64,000 bases of DNA from positions 124,001 to 188,000 of the forward strand of contig NZ_CP045483.1 in assembly GCF_009729035.1 (NCBI RefSeq), written 5' to 3'. Shown in pieces: positions 9,704-17,786 of the stretch. The notes beneath the pieces are model-generated. The model did not search any database and was not told the DNA's origin. It worked only from the letters and a program-made list of their open reading frames with translations. Origin of the DNA: Stygiolobus azoricus. Lineage in GTDB: Archaea > Thermoproteota > Thermoprotei_A > Sulfolobales > Sulfolobaceae. The first letter of the stretch is position 1; each line of letters opens with the position of its first letter. The position numbers and the translations under genes are program-made.

Positions 9704-10106
9704 TTAAAACCCTTACTTGTAAAATCAAACATAAAGATTATATTACTACCTCCTCCAGAAGCAGTATCGTAATTACAATATAGTATTAGAAATGACATGA
9801 GCGTGAAGATTGCAGAATGTTTACATATACGTTCATAATATTACGACATGCGCACTAATTATATTTCCCATTGGAAGACTTCACCCTTTAGCCTTTAGAG
9901 TGAAGAGCAAAATTAGAAACCTGAAAACCTTTTCTATACCAGTATAGCACTGTGAAGATTAACTACCCTGCGCCTAGAAGTGAAACTAAACTTACATCGT
10001 CTATCTTTATTTATAAATGCCCATCCTGACGTGTATCCAGCATTTTTAAAGTTTTTTCCAAAAAATTGGGTAAAGATAGATATAAAGATTAGATGAATAA
10101 GTTACT
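9704..10106. other. Non-coding stretch, 403 bases
   Basis: No open frame with coding character was seen on either strand. It holds a weak inverted repeat (CTTCAC at 9879-9884 with GTGAAG at 9900-9905). Near its right end the A/T box ATATAAAG around 10079-10086 is correctly spaced for a leaderless start at 10107. No RNA gene was recognised. Confidence 0.5.
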
Positions 10107-10499
10107 ATGCAAAGAGGAACACCTATAGCTGTTACTGTAACTAGATGGATAGGTCTACTAGGAGCATCTCTATGGGCAGGAGTACACTTAGTTCTAGCGG
10201 CTCATGTAGCATTCCCAGGGTATCTTACAGCCACGGAGATATATAGTACATTCTTCGGCTTTACTTCGGCTCTAGCGATAGTTACTTCAGTAATATTCCT
10301 GTTGGGAATAAGAGGCTTATATCTGCCTACACTAATTTTCTATATAATTGACTTAGCATTATTAACTGAGACAAGAACTGCACCCGCATTATTTATAGGT
10401 AAGGTTCTTCCGGTAAATATTTACGTAGAAATAAGTTGGGTACTTGACGTTCTACTGATTATAGTAAGTGCATTGTTATGGAAAATTGACAGAGCATAA
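10107..10499 (+). CDS. Four-TM membrane protein of unknown function
   Basis: 130 residues with about four hydrophobic segments (roughly 12-33, 47-66, 69-90, 107-125) and very few charged residues. No recognisable motif or signal peptide. A TATA-like ATATAAAG about 24 bases before ATG 10107 indicates a leaderless transcript, and a T7 run follows the stop, so it looks like a monocistronic gene. Its size and helix count resemble many small Sulfolobales membrane proteins; I infer no function. Confidence 0.65.
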   Translation: MQRGTPIAVTVTRWIGLLGASLWAGVHLVLAAHVAFPGYLTATEIYSTFFGFTSALAIVTSVIFLLGIRGLYLPTLIFYIIDLALLTETRTAPALFIGKVLPVNIYVEISWVLDVLLIIVSALLWKIDRA

Positions 10500-10510
10500 A
10501 ACAAGGTAAT

Positions 10511-10519
10511 CTTTTTTTA
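10511..10519 (+). terminator. T-run terminator candidate
   Basis: CTTTTTTTA thirteen bases after the stop of the small membrane protein gene. Confidence 0.45.
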
Positions 10520-10623
10520 AATACCTTCTTCTTTGTTACTTTTACACTAAAAAAGAAATAATTTATAGACTGTAAGACTGTACTATAAAATGAGATTTTT
10601 AAATTGTGGTAAATTTTTAATTA

Positions 10624-10681
10624 TGTCCAGTGGGGGGATTGAGTGCTCATTAGAGCTCTATGAAATCCCCTTGTCCCCATT
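10624..10681. repeat. GC-rich inverted repeat island
   Basis: A GC-rich patch in A/T-rich spacer. GGGGATT near 10632-10638 pairs with AATCCCC near 10664-10671, with an inner GAGCTC palindrome. On the minus strand it also reads as an open frame of about 19 codons starting MGTRGFHRAL. It could be a small structured RNA, a terminator-like hairpin, or the tail of a lost transposon gene; the sequence alone does not decide. Confidence 0.35.
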
Positions 10682-10708
10682 TCCTTCAGTAAACTTTTTT
10701 GCTTATAC

Positions 10709-11242
10709 ATGATAAATTCTCAAGTGAACGAAATAATAGATTTTCTCATCAGGAGAAGAAGTATAAGAAGGTTTCAAAATAAACCAGTAGACATGAATTT
10801 AATCAAGGAGTTAATAAGAGTCGCAAACCACTCCCCAAATTCCAATAATAGGGAACCGTGGAAGTTCATAATTATTGCGGATGAATCGATTAAGAAGGAA
10901 CTCTCAACACTACATAAAGGAGCTTCTCACATTGCATATGCCCCAATAGGTATTGCCGTAGTAGCAGAGCCTGATTTAAGTCCAGAGACGTGGATGATAG
11001 ATGCCTCAAATGCTACATTATATTTTGTCTTAGCTGCTTACTCAGTAGGATTGGGAGTAGGATGGATAGCTGCTTATGAAAATAGGAAGGCTAAGGAGAT
11101 CTTAGGGATCCCGGAGGGAAAAATATTAATGACTCTTCTCTCCGTAGGATATCCTGACCCTGAGTACAAAACCCAGCCCAAGGAGGTTAAGAAGCCCGAA
11201 GATGTGATTTTCATAAACAAATGGGGATTAAAAGTACTTTGA
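10709..11242 (+). CDS. Nitroreductase-family FMN oxidoreductase
   Basis: 177 residues, the size of a single-domain nitroreductase, which acts as an FMN-bound homodimer using NAD(P)H. The FMN-phosphate motif RRRSIR is at about 14-19, the substrate-side loop NHSPNSNNREPWK at about 39-51, and the C-terminal flavin contact GLGVGWIAAYE near 114-124. Natural substrates of archaeal members are mostly unknown and include quinones and nitro compounds. ATG at 10709 lacks a clear ribosome site. The 3' end overlaps the convergent TPR gene by 15 bases. Confidence 0.9.
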   Translation: MINSQVNEIIDFLIRRRSIRRFQNKPVDMNLIKELIRVANHSPNSNNREPWKFIIIADESIKKELSTLHKGASHIAYAPIGIAVVAEPDLSPETWMIDASNATLYFVLAAYSVGLGVGWIAAYENRKAKEILGIPEGKILMTLLSVGYPDPEYKTQPKEVKKPEDVIFINKWGLKVL

Positions 11243-12148
11243 TATAAACTCTTCATAATACTTCACTGCTTTCCTTAAATTTTCTACTTCGTTCTCATGC
11301 TTAGATAATTCAACGTAAGCCCTAGCTAAGAAGAGTGTCTCATTAGCTTTCTCAGCATACGATATTGCCTTTTTAAGAAAGTCCACTAAATTAGTCCTTT
11401 TATAAAGCTCGTTCAATAGCCTGACTTTATCGCTATCAGTTCCCTCACCGTACTCCTCTAATTTCTGGAGTGCTTCATATAACAAATCTTTATTGTAAAA
11501 AGAGAGCTTGTATAGAGCTCTAGCCTCTCCTTTTACATCCTTTAACTCCCTAAATAACTCCAATGCCTTTTCGAGATCCTCTTCTGCTTCTGAAGAGAGA
11601 AGTGCTTCCGCTAATAACCTCTTGTTGCCCAAAAATTGGGCTAACTCAATTGCTTTCTTCAAATACTCCCTTCTGCCGTTCCTAGCCAGATAAATGTAAG
11701 AGACTATTAGGTCTTCTGTAGGCTCATCGAAGTTTTCTAGAATAGCTCTTGCTTCGTCCACATGTTTGATGTCACCCATTGCAAGGCAGACCTTAGCCAA
11801 GAGCCTTTGAGAGTGAACTTTCATTACATTTTTTGTAACCGACAGTTCCTTCAGTATTTCATATGCTGACGTTAAGTCTTTCTTTTTAAAGAGACATATG
11901 GCTAAATTAAATTTAATTATAGCTAGATCGTCATCGTTCTTTGTTTTCTTCAGTGCTTTTCTGAAAACTTCTTCAGCTTCCTGATACCTCTCTAATTCGG
12001 TATAAATAAGTCCTAATTGGTTCAGTGACGCAACACTGTCATCCCCTTGTAAAAGCTTTACCGCTTCATCTAAAAGACTCTTATCTTTTTTCCTCTTGTA
12101 CTCTTCATAAAGGGCTTTAGCCTTCTCTAGTCTGCTACTGTCTCCCAT
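11228..12148 (-). CDS. Tetratricopeptide-repeat protein
   Basis: 306 residues of helix-turn-helix repeats. TPR-type pairs such as LNQLGLIYTELERYQEAEEVFRK at about 40-65 are followed by more degenerate repeats to the end. There is no enzyme domain, membrane segment or signal peptide, so a scaffolding role is likely. The gene starts 22 bases inside the end of the upstream glycosyltransferase gene; the two form a tight operon, and the protein may act with the glycosyltransferase. The C-terminal end overlaps the convergent nitroreductase gene. Confidence 0.85.
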   Translation of the reverse strand: MGDSSRLEKAKALYEEYKRKKDKSLLDEAVKLLQGDDSVASLNQLGLIYTELERYQEAEEVFRKALKKTKNDDDLAIIKFNLAICLFKKKDLTSAYEILKELSVTKNVMKVHSQRLLAKVCLAMGDIKHVDEARAILENFDEPTEDLIVSYIYLARNGRREYLKKAIELAQFLGNKRLLAEALLSSEAEEDLEKALELFRELKDVKGEARALYKLSFYNKDLLYEALQKLEEYGEGTDSDKVRLLNELYKRTNLVDFLKKAISYAEKANETLFLARAYVELSKHENEVENLRKAVKYYEEFISKYF

Positions 12149-13182
12149 ATATATTTATAATATTCTTCAGAGGTTTTATTCCAATCGTACTTTAAAGAGG
12201 ACTCATAGCTTAGCTTCGACAGATACCTCATGAGGTTCTCGTCTTCTATTAAGTAGTTAATAGCCTCTGCTGCCTTGTTATAGTCCTTATAGTTTACTAA
12301 GAAGCCGTTTACACCTTCCCTTATAATCTCAGGCATAGAGCCTGTGGAATAAGCTACTGCTGGGGTACCACAAGAATTAGCCTCAACTACAGTCATTCCC
12401 CATCCCTCGATAAAAGAGGTCGAAAGCACTACCCACGCCTTTTGGTAAAGCTCTATCTTCTTTTTTTCGTCTACTTTTCCGAGAAAGAATATGTTCTTCT
12501 CACCAGCTATTACATCTTTAATCTCTTTCTCCATTTCGCCAGAACCTACCATAATAAGAACAGCCCTTTTATTGCTCAGTTTCTTGTAGATCTTTATAGC
12601 ATCTAACGGGTTCTTGTACTTCTTTAACCTACCTATCCATAAGATGAGTGGGTATTCTGACTTCTCACCAGGGGTAAATTTTTCGTGGTCTATACCGTTG
12701 TAAATAACCTTAATTACATTCTCATTAATTCCGAACCTTTTTACTAACTCCTCTTTAGTAGTGTTAGAAACAGAAATAAGTCTGGGGTAGTTCTTTACTC
12801 TTTTCTCAAGAAACTTTACGACATGTGATAAGAGCGGGTTGAGTTCGAAGTCAACGACATCCTGATGGACGTGATGAATCAAACCTATACTCCTCTCATT
12901 AACCTTATAGGAAAAAAATGGTACAGCATGAGCTACACTGTCAATGACTACATCGTATTTCTTAACCTCCTTTAGCGAGTAATAATGTAAAGTAAGGGAA
13001 TTTCCTTTCCTGATTAACTTTATCCCGTCTATCTCTTCCTCTGCCGTGCCCTTATTCTCACTCATCCAATAAACTTCTATACCTTTCTTAACAAGCCTTT
13101 TTCCTACTTCATATATTACTTGCTCTGCACCTCCAGCTTGAGGGTGAAAAATATCTCTGTGATTAACGAAAAGTAATTTCAA
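12127..13182 (-). CDS. GT4-family glycosyltransferase
   Basis: GT-B fold transferase using an activated sugar, probably in N-glycan, glycolipid or exopolysaccharide synthesis. The N-terminus LLFVNHRDIFHPQAGGAEQ carries the GGAE acceptor-side loop. The C-terminal donor domain has a typical start, PLILWIGRLKKYKNP, and the E-x7-E motif in FIEGWGMTVVEA followed by SMPEII. The frame stays open to 13284, but the extra 34 residues do not match the family. TTG at 13182 follows a TTTATA box by about 30 bases, so a leaderless TTG start is preferred. About 351 residues. Confidence 0.88.
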   Translation of the reverse strand: MKLLFVNHRDIFHPQAGGAEQVIYEVGKRLVKKGIEVYWMSENKGTAEEEIDGIKLIRKGNSLTLHYYSLKEVKKYDVVIDSVAHAVPFFSYKVNERSIGLIHHVHQDVVDFELNPLLSHVVKFLEKRVKNYPRLISVSNTTKEELVKRFGINENVIKVIYNGIDHEKFTPGEKSEYPLILWIGRLKKYKNPLDAIKIYKKLSNKRAVLIMVGSGEMEKEIKDVIAGEKNIFFLGKVDEKKKIELYQKAWVVLSTSFIEGWGMTVVEANSCGTPAVAYSTGSMPEIIREGVNGFLVNYKDYNKAAEAINYLIEDENLMRYLSKLSYESSLKYDWNKTSEEYYKYIWETVAD

Positions 13183-13309
13183 GTCGGGATTATTTACTAC
13201 TGAAATACGTATAAAACTATTTGTAATGTTACGTTTTAATTCCAGCGATATTGTACTAAAATTATTACTTAGAGAATTAGTCATTATAGACTAGCTTTTG
13301 TAAAAGTCC

Positions 13310-13344
13310 ATTAGTTAGAAACAAATTTATATTTAGAAACTAAT
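13310..13344. promoter_or_regulatory. Symmetrical operator around the exporter TATA box
   Basis: ATTAGTT at 13310-13316 and AACTAAT at 13338-13344 form a perfect inverted repeat. Inside it TTAGAAAC occurs twice in direct orientation (13315-13322 and 13333-13340), and the TATA-like AATTTATATTTA lies exactly between the arms. A dimeric repressor bound here would block TBP. The MarR protein encoded at the end of the same operon is the obvious candidate. Confidence 0.55.
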
Positions 13345-13363
13345 AGTTCAATTCCGAACAAAC

Positions 13364-15031
13364 ATGAAGAGTGAATGGATTGCTTTGTCCAACACCAGCA
13401 TCGCAATATTCATAGCCTTTGCAAATTACAACATGATAATTATCGCCTTGCCCCAAATATTCAACAGTCTAAGGTTTAATCCAACAGCTCCTGATGCACT
13501 GGGTTACCTAATTTGGCTAATTTTAGGATACATGGTAGTTACGTCTTCTTTAGTAGTCACATTCGGCAGAATATCAGATCTCAAAGGCAGAGCAAAGTTA
13601 TACTCCCTCGGATTTCTGATTTTTGCAATATCTTCAGGTCTATTATCTACGGTAAACGGCTACGGTGACAGTGCAGTTCTCGAAATGATAATTTTAAGAC
13701 TTTTCCAGGGTGTAGGCGGAGGCTTATTGATGGTAAACAGTGCGGCAATTCTTACTGACTATTTCCCGAAGAACGAATTGGGCAAGGCTCTCGGTCTGAA
13801 TCAAGTATCGGGACTGGTCGGCGGAGTCGCAGGGTTAATTATAGGAGGTGTTCTTTCTGTGATAAACTGGAGATACATATTCCTCTTGGACTTCGTAGTT
13901 GGGATTATAGGAACTCTTTGGAGTTTCAAGTCCTTGAGAGATGTTCAGAAACCGATCAAACAACCGTTAGACATAATCGGCAATATCCTATTCGCACTTG
14001 GAATAACTCTACTCTTGATCTCAGTTACTTACGGTCTTTTACCTTATCATAACCAACAGCTGGGTTGGGGGAATCCCTTTGTAATCACTGGCTTAATTAT
14101 CTCCTTCTTGACAATAGGTATGTTTGTTTTCGTGGAAAGGAAGGTTAAGAACCCTATGTTCGACTTATCCTTGTTTAAAATCAGGGATTTCTCCGTAGCT
14201 AACTTCACTAATTTTATCGCCTCTATGGCGAGACAAGGAATACTTCTAATGATGCTCGTCTTATTACAAGGAATATGGTTACCGCTTCACGGAGTGCCTT
14301 ATTCCCAGACGCCTTTCTGGGCGGGGCTTTACTTAATACCTAACACGCTCGGATTTGCAGCGTTAGGCCCGATAAGCGGTATACTCTCGGACAGATACGG
14401 GTCTAAAGTACTCACTTCGTTGGGCCTCTTCATAAGTGCACTAGGGTTCTTTCTACTCTCCTTATTGCCATATGATTTCCAGCTCTGGCAGTTCTTCGCA
14501 ATATCCTTCCTAATGGGGGCAGGGATGGGATTGTTCTCTTCACCGAACATGGCTGATATAATGGCTTCAGTACCAGTACAAAAGAGAGGAGCTGCTTCAG
14601 GTATGAGGGCTTCGCTACAGAACACGGCATCGGCTATAAGTGTGGCCCTTTATTTTAGTGTAGTAATTACCGGTATGGCTGCCACACTAAACTCTTCAAT
14701 AGAATCTGCTTTGTCCTCATACGGCATTCATTTAAATGTAAACTTACCTGCAGCAGTCGCTATATTCTCCGCTTTATTAGGCTATGATCCCCTTTCTAGC
14801 CTGGCTTCCTCATTACCCACGTCTGTAGCTTCACATATAGATACGCCAGCCTTCTTCATTACAGCAATAGCCCCTTCTTTCATTTCCGGATTTAGGTTAA
14901 TGCTAAATATATCAGCTGCGTTATTAGTATTGTCTGGAATATTATCACTAGTAAGAAAAGGTGTTAGAGTTGGAGAAATGGGAAATCGTGTTGAAAGGAC
15001 ACAAAAAGCTGAAAAAGCTCCTGCAGATTGA
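13364..15031 (+). CDS. MFS multidrug exporter, DHA2 / 14-TM type
   Basis: Proton-driven efflux pump of the EmrB/QacA type in the cytoplasmic membrane. 555 residues with about 14 hydrophobic segments, as in the DHA2 group. The MFS loop motif is seen as GRISDLKGRAK after TM2, and antiporter motif C is present as a glycine-rich stretch GLNQVSGLVGGVAGLIIGG near residues 144-162. The first TM begins about 12 residues after the start, with no signal peptide. Its promoter carries the inverted repeat at 13310-13344, and the gene overlaps a MarR regulator gene by 71 bases, a classic drug-inducible arrangement. Confidence 0.92.
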   Translation: MKSEWIALSNTSIAIFIAFANYNMIIIALPQIFNSLRFNPTAPDALGYLIWLILGYMVVTSSLVVTFGRISDLKGRAKLYSLGFLIFAISSGLLSTVNGYGDSAVLEMIILRLFQGVGGGLLMVNSAAILTDYFPKNELGKALGLNQVSGLVGGVAGLIIGGVLSVINWRYIFLLDFVVGIIGTLWSFKSLRDVQKPIKQPLDIIGNILFALGITLLLISVTYGLLPYHNQQLGWGNPFVITGLIISFLTIGMFVFVERKVKNPMFDLSLFKIRDFSVANFTNFIASMARQGILLMMLVLLQGIWLPLHGVPYSQTPFWAGLYLIPNTLGFAALGPISGILSDRYGSKVLTSLGLFISALGFFLLSLLPYDFQLWQFFAISFLMGAGMGLFSSPNMADIMASVPVQKRGAASGMRASLQNTASAISVALYFSVVITGMAATLNSSIESALSSYGIHLNVNLPAAVAIFSALLGYDPLSSLASSLPTSVASHIDTPAFFITAIAPSFISGFRLMLNISAALLVLSGILSLVRKGVRVGEMGNRVERTQKAEKAPAD

Positions 15032-15407
15032 GGCTGAAAAACTCGGGCTTACGTATACTGAAGTCCAGGTCTTGCATTACCTCACTGAGGGAGAGAAGAA
15101 CGTAACTTCCTTGGCTAAACTGGTAGACGTAAACAAGTCCACTATGGTGGAAGTGCTTGACAAACTGGACAGAATGGGTTATATAATTAGGGAGAGAGAC
15201 GCGGAGGACAGAAGAGTTGTAAGAGTTAGGATCACAGAGAGTGGAGAGAAAATTCTTGAACAAGTTAGAGCGAGATACAGGGATTTGATTAACTCATTAC
15301 TTGAAAAAGTAAAGGACAACGATAAGGTAGTAGAGTTCTTTGAAGTCATCATGGAAGAAGAGTGTAAAAGAAAACCTCAAGTAAATGTAAAGGGAGAAGT
15401 AGAGTAG
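14961..15407 (+). CDS. MarR-family transcriptional regulator
   Basis: 148 residues. The winged helix-turn-helix spans about 31-100: TYTEVQVLHYL, recognition helix VNKSTMVEVLDKLDRMGYI, then the wing with DAEDRRVVRVRIT, the classic MarR DxRxxRVxIT pattern. Flanking N- and C-terminal helices form the dimer interface. GTG start at 14961 with AAAAGG upstream, 71 bases inside the exporter gene, so translation is coupled. Most likely it represses its own operon and is released by a ligand of the pump. The extended C-terminal tail (CKRKPQVNV) is not needed for the fold. Confidence 0.93.
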   Translation: MLELEKWEIVLKGHKKLKKLLQIEAEKLGLTYTEVQVLHYLTEGEKNVTSLAKLVDVNKSTMVEVLDKLDRMGYIIRERDAEDRRVVRVRITESGEKILEQVRARYRDLINSLLEKVKDNDKVVEFFEVIMEEECKRKPQVNVKGEVE

Positions 15408-15462
15408 TAAATTTAATTGATCTTTTACAGAAAAATTTCTAGTCATTTTATATGGATTCCCG

Positions 15463-17187
15463 TTATAATGATAACAAAATTATCAATACTATTAACGTCA
15501 AGACCATGTAAAGTATATACCATTGTATTGAACTATTGACGAAACTTCTTCCAAACACTTTTCCTATTTTTCTAAGATTCCTTCCTAGCCTCACTATTAT
15601 CGCCCAAAATACATCAGTAGAATCCGTGTTTACGTAAACACTTTCATGCTTCAGAATCTTTCTCAGCATTAATCTCACGTTATTAGATAACGCAAAAGCG
15701 GTGAATTCCTCTTGGTCTCTTACACCATTATTCCAAACGTTCACTCTCCTCACTTTAGGTTTTCCAAACACAACATAAGTAATTCCTGATAAAACTACTA
15801 TTAACATGAATACGTATAAGGGCGATATGCCTCCGAAAACTTTCCCTTGGTATTGGGTTACTATTAGACAAAACATGCCTAAAGAAGTCAAAGATGTCTC
15901 ATAAGGGTAAATAATATGAGGCATTATAATTCCGAGCAGCAAAACCATTAATCCCGAAACGAATATTATCGAACTGACTCTTTTCTCATAATTTCCGTTA
16001 TTCCGGAAAAGATTAATGTAAGATAATAACTTTAACATAAAGGCTGTAGCAAAGCCCTCACCCATTGCTACTGTAAACCCTGAGACTATGAAGAGTACAG
16101 ATAACATGTTGTGAAGAAGATAAGCGAGGATGAACAAAAGCTCTAAGAGTAGCCAAGAAGCTATTCCTCCTAAGTTAGGTAAAAGTCCAGACATAGACGA
16201 TGTAGCAAGAGATAGTCCGAGCGTGTATAATCCGCCCCTGAACTTTTTGGTGAAGGAGAACGCGCTAGAGTCTTGCAGACTTGTTGCCAAAAAGAGACCT
16301 GTTTTCGCTATAGAGTGTGCAAAAACGTAAAATAATACACCATAAAACGATATGTGTTCTATCTGAGTCATATTAAGAGACTTCGCGAACATATATATAG
16401 ATAAAGCTGCCACTATAGCCCCATTATTCTCGGCTGTACTAAAAGCCAGGCTACCCTTAATGCTTTCTGATACATAGGCATATAGTGCACCGAAAAACAC
16501 TGTTATCGATCCCAAAACCAAGAGGATTAAAGGAAAATATAATGGGATAGTTTGTGTAAGAATACCTAATTTCAAGATACCGTATACTCCCATTAGAGTT
16601 ATGGTAGAGCTGACTAGTGCTGACATAGTAGAAGGGGCATCTCCTTGGGCAATGGGTAACCACTCTGCAGCTGTGAAAGGAATTATACCCATCTTTATTA
16701 AGAAGCCCACAGTGGCCAGCATAAGAGGAATAGGCGAAGTCAAGACCATAAACGACGATCCGCCCGCAACAAGAAACGCCGACAACAAGAGAACCGTACT
16801 TACCTCACTGAAGGAGATAAAGACGAAGGCGGAGCCGAAGTTACCCCTTTTTCCTAAGTAATAATAAATGGGTATCGACATCACTTCCCATCCTACAAGG
16901 AATAGTAAGTACTCATCAGCATCAAGTATAGTTATCATTCCAGCTATTGAAAGTGTTATAGCCTCTTCAAGGAGTGTGTCTTTACGGTTGAACAATGAAA
17001 AAATTGATATTAAAATCCATACTAAAGAAGAAAGGAGACCAAAGTAGGATGTAATGCTCGTAAAGTTTGTTAAAGAGTAGTAGGTGAGAACTGCAGAAAC
17101 AACTATAATCCCAACATAACCTAGTTTTCTACCGAATATAGATAGTAAGGGAGGTATATAAGCAAGTAGAAGGAGAAGACTGTTCAT
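15463..17187 (-). CDS. Antiporter-like membrane subunit, HyfB/NuoL-M type
   Basis: 574 residues with about 14 TM helices. The proton-antiporter core block is present: WEVMSIPIYYYLGKRG and AEWLPIAQGDAPSTMSALVS, the counterpart of the quinone-oxidoreductase motif around the functional Lys/Glu. It is the last gene of the six-gene minus-strand operon and starts 4 bases inside the NuoB-like gene. Inferred role: ion-translocating arm of a membrane complex related to energy-converting hydrogenases. A C-terminal cytosolic loop and final TM resemble HyfB rather than NuoL, because the long NuoL lateral helix is missing. Confidence 0.85.
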   Translation of the reverse strand: MNSLLLLLAYIPPLLSIFGRKLGYVGIIVVSAVLTYYSLTNFTSITSYFGLLSSLVWILISIFSLFNRKDTLLEEAITLSIAGMITILDADEYLLFLVGWEVMSIPIYYYLGKRGNFGSAFVFISFSEVSTVLLLSAFLVAGGSSFMVLTSPIPLMLATVGFLIKMGIIPFTAAEWLPIAQGDAPSTMSALVSSTITLMGVYGILKLGILTQTIPLYFPLILLVLGSITVFFGALYAYVSESIKGSLAFSTAENNGAIVAALSIYMFAKSLNMTQIEHISFYGVLFYVFAHSIAKTGLFLATSLQDSSAFSFTKKFRGGLYTLGLSLATSSMSGLLPNLGGIASWLLLELLFILAYLLHNMLSVLFIVSGFTVAMGEGFATAFMLKLLSYINLFRNNGNYEKRVSSIIFVSGLMVLLLGIIMPHIIYPYETSLTSLGMFCLIVTQYQGKVFGGISPLYVFMLIVVLSGITYVVFGKPKVRRVNVWNNGVRDQEEFTAFALSNNVRLMLRKILKHESVYVNTDSTDVFWAIIVRLGRNLRKIGKVFGRSFVNSSIQWYILYMVLTLIVLIILLSL

Positions 17188-17786
17188 TCTTTCACCCTCC
17201 TTAACGCGTCTAAAATTGTGACTGGATTAGGCGGGCAACCAGGAATTATTACTGTAGCTTCAACAGGTACACTGTTTCCTATGACCCCTCCAGATATTGC
17301 ACACGCACCTAGTAGTATGACAAGTTTAGGCTCTGGCATAGCGTCGTAAGCCTCTTTTATTACATCCTTCATCTTCTCCGTCAACACTCCCATTATTACT
17401 AGCGCGTCAGCATGCCTAGGTGTATTAGTGAAGAATATTCCAAATCTCGTCATATCATATTGAGGGGAAGCAATTAACTTTAGTTCGAGATTGCATCCAC
17501 CACAAGTACCAGAATCCACCACGAAGAGGTAAAAAGAGCGCTTGAAGAGTTTTTCAGTTTTAGCCACAGTGGAGATATAAGGGTTCATATTAGGCTTGTA
17601 ACTAGGATAACATCTCCTACAAAACACACATTTCTTAGCGTCCCATCTTCCTTTTTCTATAGCATTAGTCGGACAATTAACTTCACCACTACCTTGAATC
17701 TCGGTAGACCACTCAGCAATTTCTTTCGTTTCCTTTTCTGTAATGACTCCACGTTTAATCCCTTTTATGAACCACCAGTTCTTCAA
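17184..17786 (-). CDS. Ferredoxin/NuoB (HyfI)-like fusion, iron-sulfur subunit
   Basis: 200 residues with two parts. Residues about 37-75 hold a ferredoxin-like single 4Fe-4S site, CPTNAI then CVFCRRC. Residues 85-200 are the NuoB/hydrogenase small-subunit fold with the N2-type cluster ligands CGGC, GACAISGG and PGCPPNP. In E. coli Hyf and in complex I these two functions are on separate polypeptides, so the fusion is notable. The protein should pass electrons to the membrane part. It overlaps its neighbours by 4 bases on both sides, in an operon with the large subunit. Confidence 0.87.
   Translation of the reverse strand: MKNWWFIKGIKRGVITEKETKEIAEWSTEIQGSGEVNCPTNAIEKGRWDAKKCVFCRRCYPSYKPNMNPYISTVAKTEKLFKRSFYLFVVDSGTCGGCNLELKLIASPQYDMTRFGIFFTNTPRHADALVIMGVLTEKMKDVIKEAYDAMPEPKLVILLGACAISGGVIGNSVPVEATVIIPGCPPNPVTILDALRRVKE

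Noticed and set aside
9879-9905. CTTCAC/GTGAAG hairpin in spacer
   Set aside because: Only six base pairs with a 15-base loop; too weak to call an RNA or an operator.
10025-10045. 21-base stretch (CCTGACGTGTATCC...) similar to 22106-22126 (18 of 21 bases)
   Set aside because: A match of this quality is expected by chance several times among all pairs of positions in 64 kb, and the flanks do not match.
16601-16861. Open frame of 86 codons antisense to the HyfB-like gene
   Set aside because: Shadow frame; composition mirrors the membrane-protein codons on the other strand.
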